A stretch of DNA of 64,000 nucleotides, taken from NCBI GenBank assembly GCA_021234535.1, contig CM037835.1, positions 5,890,001-5,954,000 of the forward strand, in the 5' to 3' direction. The number at the start of each line of letters is the position of its first letter. Positions within the stretch are counted from its first letter, which is position 1. The notes under the pieces were generated by a model that saw only the letters and a program-made list of their open reading frames with translations, searched no databases and was not told where the DNA came from. The stretch is from Stichopus chloronotus (taxonomy: Eukaryota; Echinodermata; Holothuroidea; Aspidochirotida; Stichopodidae). The position numbers were made by a program, and so were the translations under genes. Shown one piece after another: positions 1-13,764 of this stretch.

Positions 1-3000
1 TCCTCTCATTGTCATGTCCCAATCCAAAATCTTTATGCTGGCTGATCTTCAGTACGTATTCTGAAAATGTATCATTGAAATACAAGTTCCAGATACTTCC
101 TTGACTCTGAAAAACAATTGGAAATACTATGATCAAAATGTAAGTTGTTAATTGGTGAGATCATAGAACTGTATTCGGGTGCGCTTGAAGACCGTTTCCA
201 TCCTCCAGGATCCCGTCCCCCCATGATCCATGCCCATGGGACATTAAACCATCTTCAGAATAGTTCTGTGTTGGTGGCAGGGTTAGGATGAGTATCTGTG
301 TTAAAGCATTTGGCGTAGCTTGACATATTTCATATTTTCGGGGTGGAGGGGGATGATTAATGTGAGCCCAGCGGGTAACTGTAATTTATTAGTGTTTGTT
401 AATATACTTTGTAGAGGGCTCTCCAGAGCAGTCTGTATTGCTGTTAGGTGCTCCTAACAAAATTCTTGATAGTAGGATGTAACTGTGTAAATTATGCTTG
501 TATAAACTTTGTGTTAGGAGTTTCCTGTGTATTGACTTGCCCTGTACAAACCAATTAATGCGAATGACTCAAGCAACCATATATACAGCTCAGGAAACAT
601 ATGGTAAGTGTTTGTGCTCTTGTTGGCTCAGTGCCATGGATTAAGTGAAAGTGTGCATGCTTTACCTGGCAGACTAAATACCTTTGTGGTATAGACCTTT
701 AGCTGTTATTGCTCTGTTCAGACAGTAGGTTGTACCTATTTATTATCTATTATTTGTGGCAGCTACAGATGACTTTGCTTGATAATTAAGAGCCATATTG
801 TTTCAAGAGGTCAATCAAATCTTGCTGAAATTGGGAATAAGGTCAGAGAATTAGTTTATTTGAGGTGAATATTTGATCAAACAACACATCCTATGATTGT
901 GTGAACTATACTAACATGCTTCAGTTTGCACTTACATGCATATTGTGATTACTCTGTTGCCTTGAAGGATGACCTGATTGCTATCAGCAAGTTATTGCCA
1001 ACCACTTATTGCCAACCAGTGGAAATTTTGATGATATTTGATAAAACTTATCACCAACTCAGAAATGTCAGCAATGTACCCATTTCATTCTGAACTCATC
1101 ACAACATATCAACATCTGACAATGCTAGCTTCCTTGAAGTGTTTATACGAATGTCAGACTATCATCCATCATGTCTGTGCATGAATTGTCTCCTAGATGC
1201 TCAATACTCTCGAGCAAGTTTGAAGTTCTAGGAGTGATCAAACTTTAGTCATCAAGAGTAAATAAGAAAAAATCAAGAAAATCTCTCAAGTTATGGTTTA
1301 CAGTGGATTTGCAAGTCTGCACTCTGCAACATATGCAATATGATTCATAGAAAATTAAGTGGATTTGTAAAAATCTCAAATGTACTGCAGTTACAATGAT
1401 AAATAGCCCATAGCGATTCAGTAAACTTCTGAAAGTACATAGGAAATTATCTGTAGTTTGACCATTGTAATAATGTGTTGAACAATGTGGAGCAAGTTAT
1501 GTGAAAGGTCGCCTTTTTTGCTACTGAACTCAAAAAGTCACCTAATGTCACTTGTCACTGAGCTCTATATCTGCTGGAGCATCTTCTCTCACATTTTGTT
1601 CACAACAACATGTTCAGCAAAACCTTAGGTGGAAGACAACACCATACAGTCAGTATAAAGGAACAATTAAAAAAGAAAAATGAGCGGAGGGCAATAGCCT
1701 ACACTGCATTATGAACTTGACATGTCTTTATTGCTTTGATAATTATCTTTCAAAGAGGTTCAAAACTTCTATTTTAACTAAAATCGCTCAATTTCCTGCG
1801 GCTATTACTGACAAAAAGTACAGTCACAAATACAGGGTAAGACACTTAATGTACATTCCCACGAATTAAAAACAAGGAAAAGAAGCAAATTTGAAAAGAA
1901 AAACGGAAAGAGAAAAAAAAGCAGTTTAGTAGAGTGAAATCATAGCAAATTTATTGAAAATGAAATAGTGTTAAAGACGACATAAAGGATTTGTGTGTTC
2001 GTGGTTGTATGCTATAATGTATGCTCTTGGAAGGACTCAACTTTTGTTTATGCACCGTAAATTACAATAGTATCCATTGTTTGGTGGGATTGTGCAAGCT
2101 CTGTCAATAAACTGGAATGATAATTAGTGTGTTCGCATGAGTAATGTTTGTAGAGGAATACATCGCTGACTTTCAGTTTTGCAGGTTTGCTACGGTTTAT
2201 GTGAATGCTTTGTAGCTATTAAATCTACTGCATGTGTTTGCTGTCCAGTGCTCTGAAAATTTATGACAGGACTGACCTTATTTTATGAAACATTGAACTG
2301 TATTGAATATGCAGTGTAGATTCAAATTTAATTGTAAAATCATCATCTAAGATTCAAGACTAACTGACAAATCATGACTATGTAATATTGTCACATGGTT
2401 ACATACCATGTTGTTGCATTACATGACTCTAGAGCTGATTAAGGTACTGAAATGGGCTCTTCATGAATAGTATGAAATATGTTACATTGCATAATACCAG
2501 AATATCCTTGAAATTCTGTCATGGTCAGGTCAAAGTACCAAAGTCAGCCTTGTCTTCATCGAGTTTTGTTTTCAGTCCAACTGTAATTTTTTTTATGGAG
2601 TAGGCTGTCATCATATTGAACTTTTCTAGTTAAATATTTCATGTGATTTTACATTGAGTATCACAAGACCTTTTGAAATTCTTGAATAGATCCGAACAGA
2701 GATCATAGTGGGGTTTGTAGGGATGAGAACTAATACAATTGTATTTGTCTGAGCAAGACTTAAAATTAGATCTATGAGTGAGATTATTTGTCTTGATTAT
2801 ATGTCTAAATAGATCCTGCCAAGAACGATTATATGTTCTTGCTGAAGGCATCCAGAACAGAAACTTTATGAATGCTAACACATGGACTGTTTGTAACCTG
2901 TGAGTGATTCCTTTGTTGCAGGAGAGCAAAAAGGCATAGCAGGGACAATCACCCCAGTGTATGGGCTTCAGGTACATTGCTTGTTAGGATATAAATTACT

Positions 3001-3012
3001 GCTTTTGTCAAT
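1..3012. other. Upstream region of MyD88, no gene seen
   Basis: I found no exon chain, RNA gene or clear transposon here; the open frames are short and lack recognisable domains. An in-frame TAA at 2992-2994, 21 bases before the MyD88 ATG, shows that the MyD88 frame does not continue upstream without splicing. A candidate acceptor (pyrimidine-rich stretch ending in gcag near 2921) could open a 5' untranslated exon running into the first coding exon, but this is only a suggestion. The MyD88 promoter should lie in or before this stretch; I cannot place it. Confidence 0.5.
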
Positions 3013-6000
3013 ATGGATGGTCTCAGGAGTATCAGTTCCTTATCGACCGTACCAGCGGGGGGAGACCTCTATGATGTCCCCATCTTGGCCTTGGGGCCCA
3101 CGGTCAGGAAGAAATTGTCCCAGTACTTGAACGTGGACCACGAGCATGCCAGTGACTGGAAGTCTTTGGCTGAGATGCTGGACTATGACACTTTGTCCAT
3201 CCAGAACTGGGAGAGACTATCTGACCCAACCAAAGAGATGTTAAAGGAATGGGGATGCAACAGGACTAGTACTGTCCGCAAACTTCTTGAGTGCATCCAT
3301 CTTATGGAACGAGAAGATATCACGGATGATCTCGGTGGACTCATTGGTAGGTAGTTTACAAGTGACTGTTGTGATTCATCTTTCCAAAGTTTAAACTCTC
3401 TTCTTTTGTTAGACTATCCTGTGATATTGGCTTGAACTTTTTGATTTTGTACTCTAGTGCAAATCTCATGCTGTTCAGCTCAGAAAAAACCCCTGAGATT
3501 CTGTGTTTCAAGAAGCAAATATACCATGTAGCTTGTTTTCTCAAGCACACTTAAAATTGTTCAATTATTTCTTGCCTCTTGTCAGAGAGAGATGTGAACA
3601 GTTGGGCAAGGAGAAGAAAGGAGAGGGAAGAAGAAGAAAGAAGAAATATTCAAGACCCTAGAGGTATGACAGAATGTCTTGTTTTGATTCCATGTTGACA
3701 GTTCAGTGGAACTCGGCAATCCTTGTAATTGTAATGGGATGCGTCTATGTGTTTATGTTTCTAGTTCTTGTTGTGTGCAAATGCACCTGACATTTGGACT
3801 GAATATACTCACTACAGCCAGAGGTCAAAAAGATTGTTTGAGGTCAAAGCTGATAAACATCCTGATAGCATTAATACTCAAGAGAGAAAGTTTAATTCTT
3901 GTATGATGTGTTCAATTCTCACAACATTGCTGGTGCTACATACCTGTGATCAGGATGACTTGTCTTACTGTCTAGGCCACTCATGTAACCGTTAAGAAAG
4001 GAGACAGTCCCGATTTATTGGTACACATGATAGCCCTGTTGTATTCCTGATAGAATGCTTTGTGAATTGTGTACTTAAAAACTGTACCCACAGTAGAGAC
4101 AGAACAAAGGTTACTGTAGGTGTTAGGATAACTTCACATAAGTCAATTGATATGCAAAACCTTTTCTTGACGAATGTCTCCTGGCCCTAACAACCCCCTT
4201 CCTTCCATACAATGTTTGAGACCATTTTGCTTTTCTCATTTTCCATTCTTGTGTCGTAGTGAGCAGTGCAAACCACGAAATGTCTTGGCTGGTCGTAGAT
4301 GATAGCCCAGGTGAGCAAAGACAATTTTTGTTCAAAAATGTACAAGTGAATCAATATCTGTACTCTGCATAACGTAGATATCACATAAATTTGTTGCCGT
4401 TATTACTGTCATAGTAAAGTTGCAAATTACTTTCTCAGTGCCTTCATACTCGTAGCACTGGCTTCAAGAGGACCAACTTTAGACGGTCCTAGATCGTTAG
4501 AGGAGGGTGGGTATCAACTGGATGGATCTCACGCTTCTTGGTGAGGTCCCACCGACTTTCCACCGAGGTTTTATTTTCCAACCTCTAAAATTATTTTTTG
4601 TAATTCTAGAATTTAGGTTCACTTTATAAATCTGCCACAGTTGCCTTTTCTGTCTCAGAAAATTGATGTTTGTCTTCAACACAGTAAAGTAGTTCTTCAG
4701 TCCATAGTCAAATAATCTGGGAGAATTTCACAAAATATACCTCAAAATGCCCTGTTTTACTCTTGCAACCGCTTTAAGTATGACTGAACATAATCGGAGA
4801 TGAGCCTTGTGCATATGTTGGTGTTCACATATGTGACAGCTGATTATTCTAGTGTTTCCACTGTAAATGACACTTCCCTGAAGACAATATAATGTAAAAG
4901 TCACCACCTCTCCTGGCACGCTTTAGGGAAGCCATGAAATGTCACAACACTTAGAGGACATCAGCCCAGTGAATTGTGCTCCTTATGAATTACCTGTATG
5001 ACTGGTGATCAGTTGCTAGAATACCTAAATATTTTTCATATACAGACATAAACTCAGTAGCATATTTTGACATTGTTATTTAGTTTGTTTCATCCAGTTG
5101 TAAAAAACACTGCAGTTAATAAGGACACTAAAAGATCGCACCATTTTGAGTGTAAAAATGCAAAGTCATTTTTTTTTTTTTTTAAATTGAGGGGATGTCC
5201 CTGCCCTGCATAGACTGCATTAAATATTCCCTAGGATTTACATGTGGAAAAGTATATGATCACCATAATGTCACTGGAAGGTGCAGTCTGATTTACAAGT
5301 AGCCATAATTGCTTGCAAATGAGATGTGTATTAAAATCAGATTGTCTGTAGAAGCAAAAGATAAACTGCTAAGCACATATTTAGACAATGACACCATTGT
5401 GAAGAACCTTACCCATGTGAGTTTGATTCCACACCCTTACATGAAATATTCACAAAGTGGACGTTGGCAAGTAATGACGCAGAGATTCTACTCCTGAAAA
5501 GAATTTTCTGCACTTCTTCATTCAGACAAAGGAACAAAAGGAGAGCCCTGCTAAATAGTTTTGAGAGTTCCCTTGTCTTTTAAAGAGCTGCAACTTCCTG
5601 AAAGCAAACTTGCCGGGGAGAGGATCATGTGAAGTACAATGTCCTGGACAGTTTGGATGAAATCAGAAGTTACAGGGCAGAATTAATCAACCTCCTTAAA
5701 AGAGGAAGTTCAGTTTGTCAAAAATATGCAAAATGAGGTTACAATCACTACAAGTATATGCAGTGTCAATGCATGTATCAGGCTCAATAGAGACCACAAT
5801 CATGTCAGTATTTGTTTTCAATGCTGAATCTAATTTCCTGTTTAGGTGTCAGTTGTTGTACAAGCAGATAAAGAAATACAAAGATTTCAAATGGATAGGA
5901 TATACATCAGGAGAACAATTATTTACAGAATGCTATAAACTTGAAAATAAGAACCCAAAGATGGAGGGAAAAAAATAATTCTGAAAATCTTCAGTTTTAG

Positions 6001-9000
6001 TCCATGAAAGTGGGAGTGCCAGTTACATTTAGTTACTGTTGTCAAAGACTTTCTGCATAGTATTGGCATTGAGACTGGGAGACAAAATGCAAGAAGCCTC
6101 ACATTACCTCTTAGATGTGTTGGCTTTTGCCAGCTTTTACCAGCTCAAATTTGATGAAGGATGCAAAATCCTGTCTAGATGCATCGGCAAACCAAGTCAA
6201 ACACTTGCATGGTCAAACCCTGCATGCTGGATAAGAGGATCACAGTCTCCAGATAATGCCCAAATCATACTCTTTAGATTTAGATCCTGCAGACCTTAAA
6301 GTTGAGATGATTGACATTTATCAGTCCAGTGTTCTCAAGTCTGAATTGGCAATATTTAGAGACCCCCCAAAAAAAGTTGCAGGATTCGTACTTACTTGGC
6401 TGTGAAGTATTTAAAGCAGATAAATAGTAGAAGCTTTAGGTGGCAATAAAATACACTGAGCATTAAAAGTTATTGCATTGTAGTTTACAGTTCATGCAAT
6501 AGAAATAGTGCCTGTTTAGTGATGAATAAAGAAAGGAGTTTCCCATTTTAGAGAAAATGAAAAAAGAAACAAAATCATAGAAATCATAGCACAACAAGGG
6601 AAACAAGAAAGGTTGAGGAGAAAAAAACTAATTTTGAGACAAATTGACACTGTTCAAACGTAGTGCAGCAAGTTCGTTATTTTCGCCATTGTCGTTGAAC
6701 GAATATCATGTCTTTTAAGTGTGATCCAGAACCTTATATACCCCACCAAAAATGTCAACAATTTGGTGTGATCTTGTTCATGTTCCATCACCCTGTCTCT
6801 ATGAATTGAAATTCTCAATAGTTTTGCAAGGTTACAATTTCTTTTTCAGAATGTAAATCAATTCCAACTTTAGAAAATGGAAGTCAGCAAGACCATGTTG
6901 GCATTTACAAAACAGTAGAGTCTAATCTTTAGTGATGAATCACTGATGATTAATTGTTCATGCGTAGGTGATGCAATGCCCTAAAAGTGTAAAAAGCAAA
7001 TTCATCATGCTGTCGCCAACTTCCTCCTGGAGGCTGTGCCTTTTAACCTTTTTTTAATCATTGTCACGAATTGGATTCAACCTGACACAAAATCTCGCTG
7101 ACAAATTTTGTCAGACGATGCAGTGTGGTGTAGCAATAATTCTCAAAATAATTAAAATTCAAAACTCTCAAACTAATTCTACTTGTCTTGTCATTCAATG
7201 GACAACTATTTTACGGATTTCATTCAGTTTTGATGAACAGTGACGTAGTCTAGGCCATGCAGATTGTACATGCATGAGTTAGCAGGTTTGGAGTGATGTC
7301 CAAAAGAACCTGGAAGAATAATTTTTTAAAAACAACCTTTTTTAAAAAGAAATCCTTAGCTATTAAAAATGTTTTCCTAAAAATTTGGACATTTTTGGGA
7401 ACAAATTTTTGCATGGAAAATTGGACAAACTTTGCATTATTTTGTACCTGAGCATAAGGGGAAGGGGCAGCCCTTAAAACCCATCTCAGGAAGACAATCA
7501 TTGTAGCATTACATCAACATAATTTTACCATGTGCCACTTCATCTTTTAACTTAATAGAGGAAGGTTTGTTTTAGACCTTTGCAGCATTTGTAAAGTTAC
7601 TCAAAGCTGGAATATGAGCTGAAAATGTGTCTGTGAAAGTCAAATTCTGTGGAATTTGTCATAGCCAGTACAAAATAACATTGTTTAAGCCCTGTTTTTG
7701 CATAGTTGAATATTAATATCCATTCCCAATCAGTCTGTTTGATATCAAGTAAGGGTGATTGACTGCCATGCTTTCTTGGAGAGTCTGAACTTTGTGGGGC
7801 CAACAAAAATGTCAAGACAGTTTTCATATTCAAATATCTGGAAAATGAGTACACAGTTTTTTGGGGTTTTTTTTGTGTTGTTACATGTGATCTTTTCCCC
7901 TACTTTCTCTTCCCTGTAACACTGACAAAGAACAAAGTTAGATGACCAGGTGATTACCAGTGCAACGATATTCCAGCTTTAAAGCAGTAGTTAGATTTTA
8001 GCGCCCTAGTGAATTACCTTATCTTCTCAAAAGTCAAGCTCTTTTAATTTGTATGTCTTGCTGATATGACTGTCTGAGAGTCTCCATAAATATTTCACTC
8101 CTTTAGTAAATTGCTCTATTCGTGATGGAGAAATTTGATCATAACTGTTGCCGGAACTTCTGTAGCTGAACTGGTACGTACAGTATCAGCTATCATCGGG
8201 GAGCAGCAGAAACATTTAGTGTGTTATTTTGCATCTTTTAGAAATTCGCAAAATATGAACCTCTCAGGTGTTTACACATTATGTATATATGTATTACTAG
8301 TCTGTTGATTTCTTTTCCTAGATGACAAAACACAGTTTGATGCATATGTGTGCTACTCTCTGGACGATCAGCCATTTGTTGATGAGATGATACATATCTT
8401 AGAGGGACAAGAAAAGTTGAAACTTTACATACCACAAAGAGACTTACTGCCAGGGGGATCCCATACCACAGTGACAGCAGAACTGATAGAAAACAGGTAA
8501 GTTACAAACGCCATTGCTTAACTACTTAAGTATATGCACCCTTAGCCATCAGCATTTGGAATTCATAGTTTTCCCTTAGTATCTCTTGTGTTATGTATCT
8601 TTAGCACTGCAGTATTAAGACTAGTTACTAACTGCTGTAATTGGTCAGTTTGGATTATGATGTATAGGACCTGGTGGCAATGACATACTTGCCAAATCTA
8701 CCTATTAGGGCAGAAGCATTCCATTTTTAGAGATTTGAATGAGTTACTGATTTTCTGCTGTGATCTCCCTATTTTGGTGAACTTGCCTCTGAATTTATTG
8801 AAAGTCTCATTGAAGTCACACTTTTCATATAAACATGTGCTGTGAAATTCATTCCAAAGCAGCTCAGAAAATTCTTGACAAAAATACAAATCATTGATCA
8901 AACTTCAGATGGGAGATGTGGATCAATTGAAACCCATGCGTACATATGTGCGTATGTGTGTGTTGTGTTCTTCAGTGTGTTGTTAAATATGACACACATG

Positions 9001-11049
9001 TGCATCAGGATATTGTTCCATCTGTGCTGTAGTCAATTGTTTATACCTTTTGCAATAAGAGCATGCAGGTGATCGCAGCCTGACTATTATCCCATCATGT
9101 TCACGTTGACTTCCATACAAATATCAACCTAGAGCGACAGCTTATCAGACTTATTTGAGGCTGTTTTGTGATTCTACATTCTTGTAGATGATAAATTATT
9201 TGCCAGCACTATGTGTGTATTTCATTTCTTTGTGGTTCATCCCATGAAATAGTTCGTGAACTGCATCGTGTCTTCATAAAGTATGCTCCAAATCACATAT
9301 TTTCACAAGCAAAAATGGTTCACACCGTGGGAGCAGGGAGTTGTGATGGAAGGGGGGTCACTACCTCCCACACCCTCGGCAAGAGTGCTCAGTCGCTTTG
9401 CAACCTCACAAAATCTACCACTTTGTCACTTTCAGATGTTGGCAAGGATGAAAGGGCGGCAACTCAAGAATGATGTCAACATGTTTGGATGGGCCTTGCT
9501 TTTGAGTGTAGGACCTCAATTTGGAGTGACTTAATGTCATTCAAAGGACACTGATATCAGCATTTTAACATGTTTGTTTTCTACTTGTTGAAATAAAAAG
9601 ATTTCTTTCCATTTTTTGTTCTTCAGGTGCAGGAGGATGATTGTCGTGCTTTCACCGCAGTTCCAGGAAGATGACTTCAACAACTTCTGTGTTAAGTTTG
9701 GAATCAGCATAGAGCCAGGTAGTCATTTGGTTTTGTCTAGTACTTTAGTTTTAAGGTCAATAATAGTTCCTGCTAAATATTCTAGAAAGAGCAGCACAAG
9801 AGCATCAATTTAGTAGCTGACCCCCCCCCCCTTCAAAAAGTAAATGTTTTGCTTTCATGATCACCTCCTCCTGAATATAGTGATCAGGTCTCCATTGAAG
9901 CTCCTTGGTACACATAGTTGATCTTCCGATGGGCTCCATGTACCAGCCAAGGTCATCCTAGAACAGTCTCGCAACACTATATATATATGTATTGAGACTT
10001 TAAGACTCAGACGTCGATCAAGGCATGACCCTTAGGTGCCAAATCAGCCTAGACTACAACCTTGGTTGCAACATCTGCGTAATCCGATTGATGAGTTGTA
10101 CTGAGGCGTGGTCTTGTTAGATATTTCTTGATATTTTGAAATGAGTCAGTTGTTGACGTCACAGTCACTGACCTACTCAGCCGTTTCATGTCGCCGATGC
10201 ACGAGGACCCGGAAGCTGCACTGCTCTTTTCCTTCTCTTTCCACCCTCCCCTACCTTCCCATCAAATATTTGAAGCTCCTTGATGCCCTGGAGGGACTTG
10301 CTAATTCCTTCAGGTTGATGGTTCAATCTGAATTATATTGACATCATTGAATTATGATGTTATTCTTTTAGTAGAAGTAGCTTGTAGTATTTATCAGTCT
10401 CTAATTTTCATGTGAACTTGATGCAAGTGTAGTCCATCCAAACCGATTACCTTTGATAAGATTCTGACTTAAGTAAAATGTCTCTGGGTTCTTACATTAG
10501 CTAAAGGCAAAGAATAGATTTATTAGAAACTTTTTACTCTACAAAGTGTGTTGCATCAAGAGAGGTTAACAGTACATTTGTCTGTATTTAATGCTGATTT
10601 GCTCAAAGTGTATCCTTCTGTTTATTGTTGTTGGTACTGCATTCAGCTGATCGTCACCCTCACTTTCTTCCTATGTAACCATCGTACCTCCGGTGCACTA
10701 CCCTTGAATTGTTTTTATTCATAATTTGTGGTGCCACCCATTCTGACATCCCCTCTGTAAAGTACATGGTTTAATATATAACAATACAAACCTTGATCGC
10801 AATTAATTTATCATATCTGTAATACAAACAAGATTGTGATTATCACACGAATAAATTTTTTGGATTACCCTGTGTTTTCTCCTTTTTAACATTCCAGGAG
10901 GTCAGTCAAAGCGAGTGATACCAGTCATCACATCTCCTTGTAAAGTGCCCAGCATTCTGCAGCACCTCACTGTAGTCGATTACACCAAGAGGGACCTCCG
11001 TGCCTGGTTCTGGAAGAGACTCACTTCAGCAATCAAGCTAAAGCTCTGA
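3013..11049 (+). CDS. MYD88: MyD88, death-domain and TIR-domain adaptor (6 coding exons, 293 aa)
   Basis: Cytoplasmic adaptor of Toll-like and IL-1-type receptors; the TIR domain binds receptor TIRs and the death domain recruits IRAK kinases. Coding exons, all with GT-AG introns: 3013-3346, 3586-3663, 4260-4310, 8322-8496, 9627-9718, 10898-11049. They sum to 882 nt, 293 aa plus TGA, close to the human protein (about 296 aa). The death domain is about residues 24-108. A short charged intermediate domain (about 109-154) rich in Arg, Lys and Glu follows. The TIR domain is 155-293: box 1 FDAYVCY (160-166), box 2 RDLLPG (194-199, with the BB-loop Pro198) and box 3 FW (281-282). The start is supported by the in-frame TAA at 2992. 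The largest intron (4311-8321) holds nothing I recognise. The gene converges on MLX. Confidence 0.96.
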
Positions 11050-12291
11050 GGGTACATTTCCAATATCACTTGACCCTAATGAACTTGTGACCATTTCCAG
11101 ACTTAAGTCTGGACAAGTTTCATTGCTAACTGAGGAATAGGTCATCATGTAAGACAGTACTGTGTTGCAACCGTATACCCCTGTGTAAAATAACGGAACA
11201 TAACTCAGACATCCCTGCATGTCAATCTGTAAACTTTTCATAACTGCTGAATTTTGAAGTCACATGCGTGGTAATGTACACAAACGGTGAGGAATTTCTG
11301 CCCATTTTTTTATAGAAAATCTTCAGTTAATCATAACTGTATCACAAATATGAAGCTTGTGACTTAATATGGTTTCAACTTTTATATGCACAAAAAAGAA
11401 AATATTGTCTTATCTCCTTGCACCATGATTCAAGGAAAAGGAAACTGAGGATTGGTTCCTGCCAGTGAACTACAGCAAACTCAAACAAATTCCTATGCAC
11501 GATTTTGTGCAGTTTTAGTAACAACTCTCCAAAAACTTTCTGACTGATGATCCATTTTGTGTTTAAAGCAGAGAAAGAGAGGAGCAGAGGAAAGGGGATC
11601 TGAAAGGAAGAAAGGGGTAGGGCTTCTGGAGGAGGTGGGGTTTGGGATGAGGTATAAGTGTTTGCTAATGCGATGTAGAATTCAGTATTGATATATCGTG
11701 TAACATTGCATCATATCGTGACCATCAAGAGAAATTGTGATTCAATCAGTGTTTTTTGTGAGAAATAATCCATTGTGTTAATCTGAGACTCACTGGAAAT
11801 TGTAGTTTCATGGAAATGTACATTTGTAGGGAATGCATTTTTGCTCACACAGCATCACTTTTAGAGACCAAAATGAGACCCTCTACCTTCCATTTTCCCC
11901 CCCACAAACATCGGTGTGTCAAATGCATAAGCTATTGCATCAAAATTACATCATAATGGCCTAGTGGGAATGCAGGTTCCAACATTTAATAGGTAACATG
12001 CTTACTCTGAACAACCCAGTTGAGTTGGTAGAGTTGCCATATACCACAGAGTTTGTTAGAACCTAGTTCTACTATGTAAGATGAAATGTTGATCTAAGAC
12101 TTTGGTGTCTTTGCTAATAATGGTGCTTTATCTAGGTGGCCTTGATATGATTTACATATCTAGTTCCTTTGTCCATTTCCTTTCATATGTAGTATTTTCC
12201 ATCCTTTTCCTTTTTTTTAACACCACATTAGTGTCTGTAAAGTCATTTGTAATCAGTGAGGGAATTGTGGCAATTAAGGACATGGAGAAGT

Positions 12292-12310
12292 GGGGGGGGG
12301 GGGGGGGGGG
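12292..12310. repeat. Poly(G) tract, 19 G
   Basis: An uninterrupted run of 19 guanines read directly from the sequence. Such runs are length-unstable and may form quadruplexes; the exact count may also be an assembly or sequencing artefact. Confidence 0.85.
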
Positions 12311-12433
12311 TAGGGACTCTTGAAAACTTTTAGCAGTTACGACAGACTCCATAGTACTTAAGGTCATCAAATGGATTTGTACTAAATTGTATTAAAGCGT
12401 TAGTGTAATATCGCAAGAAGTATGTAAAACAAG

Positions 12434-12439
12434 AATAAA
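12434..12439 (+). terminator. Candidate polyadenylation signal for MyD88
   Basis: AATAAA hexamer about 1.4 kb beyond the MyD88 stop, before the minisatellite. AATAAA is common by chance in AT-rich DNA and no GU-rich element was verified, so this is a weak call. Confidence 0.3.
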
Positions 12440-12499
12440 ATATGCTCAGCATGTACATAGTCACATCAGAGAGGACCTAGGAGATTCATGCCAATAGGA

Positions 12500-13475
12500 T
12501 CTACACCCAGTGGTGCAGTCACCCCTAATGGTACTGTCATCCCCTATGGTGCAGTCCCCCCTGATGCTACTGTCATCCCCAATGGTGCAGTCACCCCTAA
12601 TGTTACTGTCCTCCCCAATGGTGTAGTCACAGTGGCGGCACTACGGGGTGGCATGAGGGGGCATTTGCCCCTCCAGATTGTTTCTTTGCCCCCCAGTTGC
12701 CCCCCCCCCCATTCCCGAAGAAAAAAGTTGGGAACCTTGGAGAGTACGGTCAACCGAAAAAATAAATAATGTAAAAATAAATAATATATCTCTCTTGGGA
12801 CTTAATTTTCCACCCACAGATATGCTAAAACCTCATAGCTTCCGGGGGCTTCGCCCCCTGGACCCCCACCGGGGTTTTGCCCCTGGACCTCACCCGCACA
12901 GCCTCGGTCAGTGCTCGGTTTCACGCTGCGCGAAAATCTTTGCCCCCCAATATTCTCCTCTGCCCTCAGTTTGCCCCCCCAAGTCTGACATCCTGGCGCT
13001 GCCTCTGTGTAGTCACCCTAATGGTACTGTCATCCCCAATGGTGCTGTCACCCCTAATGGTACTGTCATCCCCAATGGTGCAGTCACCCCTAGTGGTACT
13101 GTCATCCCCAATGGTGCAGTCACCCCTACTGGTACTGTCATCCCCAAGGGTGCAGTCACCCCTAATGGTACTGTCATCCCCAGTGGTACAGTCACCCCTA
13201 ATGGTACTGTCACCCCCAGTGGTACAATCACCCCTAATGGTACTGTCATCTCCAATGGTGCAGTCACCACTAATGGTACTGTCACCCCCAATGGTACAGT
13301 CACCCCTAATGGTACTGTCATCCCCAATGGTGCAGTCACCCCTGATGGTACTGTCATCCCCAATGTTGGAGTCACCACTAATGGTACTGTCATCCCCAAT
13401 GGTGCCATCACCCCTAATGGTACTGTCATCCCCAATGATGCAGTCAACCCTACTGGTACTGTCATCCCCAATGGT
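12500..13475. repeat. 18-bp minisatellite (36-bp higher-order unit), interrupted by a MITE
   Basis: Tandem array of an 18-bp unit that alternates between two variants, GGTACTGTCATCCCCAAT and GGTGCAGTCACCCCTAAT, giving a 36-bp higher-order period. It runs 12500-12629 and resumes at 13008, about 33 units in all with scattered point changes. Because 18 is a multiple of 3, the array stays open in several frames on both strands (270- and 195-codon ORFs). That is a consequence of the period, not evidence for a protein. A 378-bp hAT-like element sits inside it. Confidence 0.9.
12630..13007. mobile_element. Non-autonomous hAT-like MITE inserted in the minisatellite
   Basis: A 378-bp insertion starting CAGTGGCGGCAC and ending in the imperfect inverted complement GCGCTGCCTCTG. 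It is flanked on both sides by the same 8 bases, TGTAGTCA (12622-12629 and 13008-13015). An 8-bp target duplication plus CAG...CTG termini fits the hAT superfamily. The inside is GC-rich with hairpin-like GGGGGC/GCCCCC blocks and has no transposase frame. Removing the insert and one TSD restores the 18-bp register. Superfamily assignment is inference. Confidence 0.85.
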
Positions 13476-13764
13476 TCCAATTTGTGATCACCCCTGCTCT
13501 TGACCAAAGTGAAAAACCAAAGATGCCATAACGAATCACAAAAAAAATGAGGTAAAATCTTCAGATTGTTGAAAACAAAAGCCTTGCCAGTAATCAAATT
13601 TTGATTACCTCATCAGTATTGATGCGTGTAGTACTTACCGAGTTGCATGAGCCAGATATGGGATGGTGCAGAGGAAGGGGGCTGTTTACTGGATGTGAAA
13701 AAGATGTTTTCCTTACGCTCTGGCTTACTGTAGTTGTTAATTCTGTAGAAATTTGTAATTTGTT

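Larger units (their letters stand above)
11050..12499. other. Probable MyD88 3' UTR and flank
   Basis: No further coding sequence is visible after the MyD88 stop. The stretch is AT-rich with a purine-rich patch around 11570-11650. It ends in a 19-base G run at 12292-12310, a candidate AATAAA at 12434-12439 and then the 18-bp minisatellite. Confidence 0.45.

Noticed and set aside
12678..13487. 270-codon plus-strand ORF and the opposite 195-codon ORF as a repeat protein gene
   Set aside because: They run across the minisatellite and, for the plus ORF, through the inserted MITE; the open frames follow from the 18-bp period.
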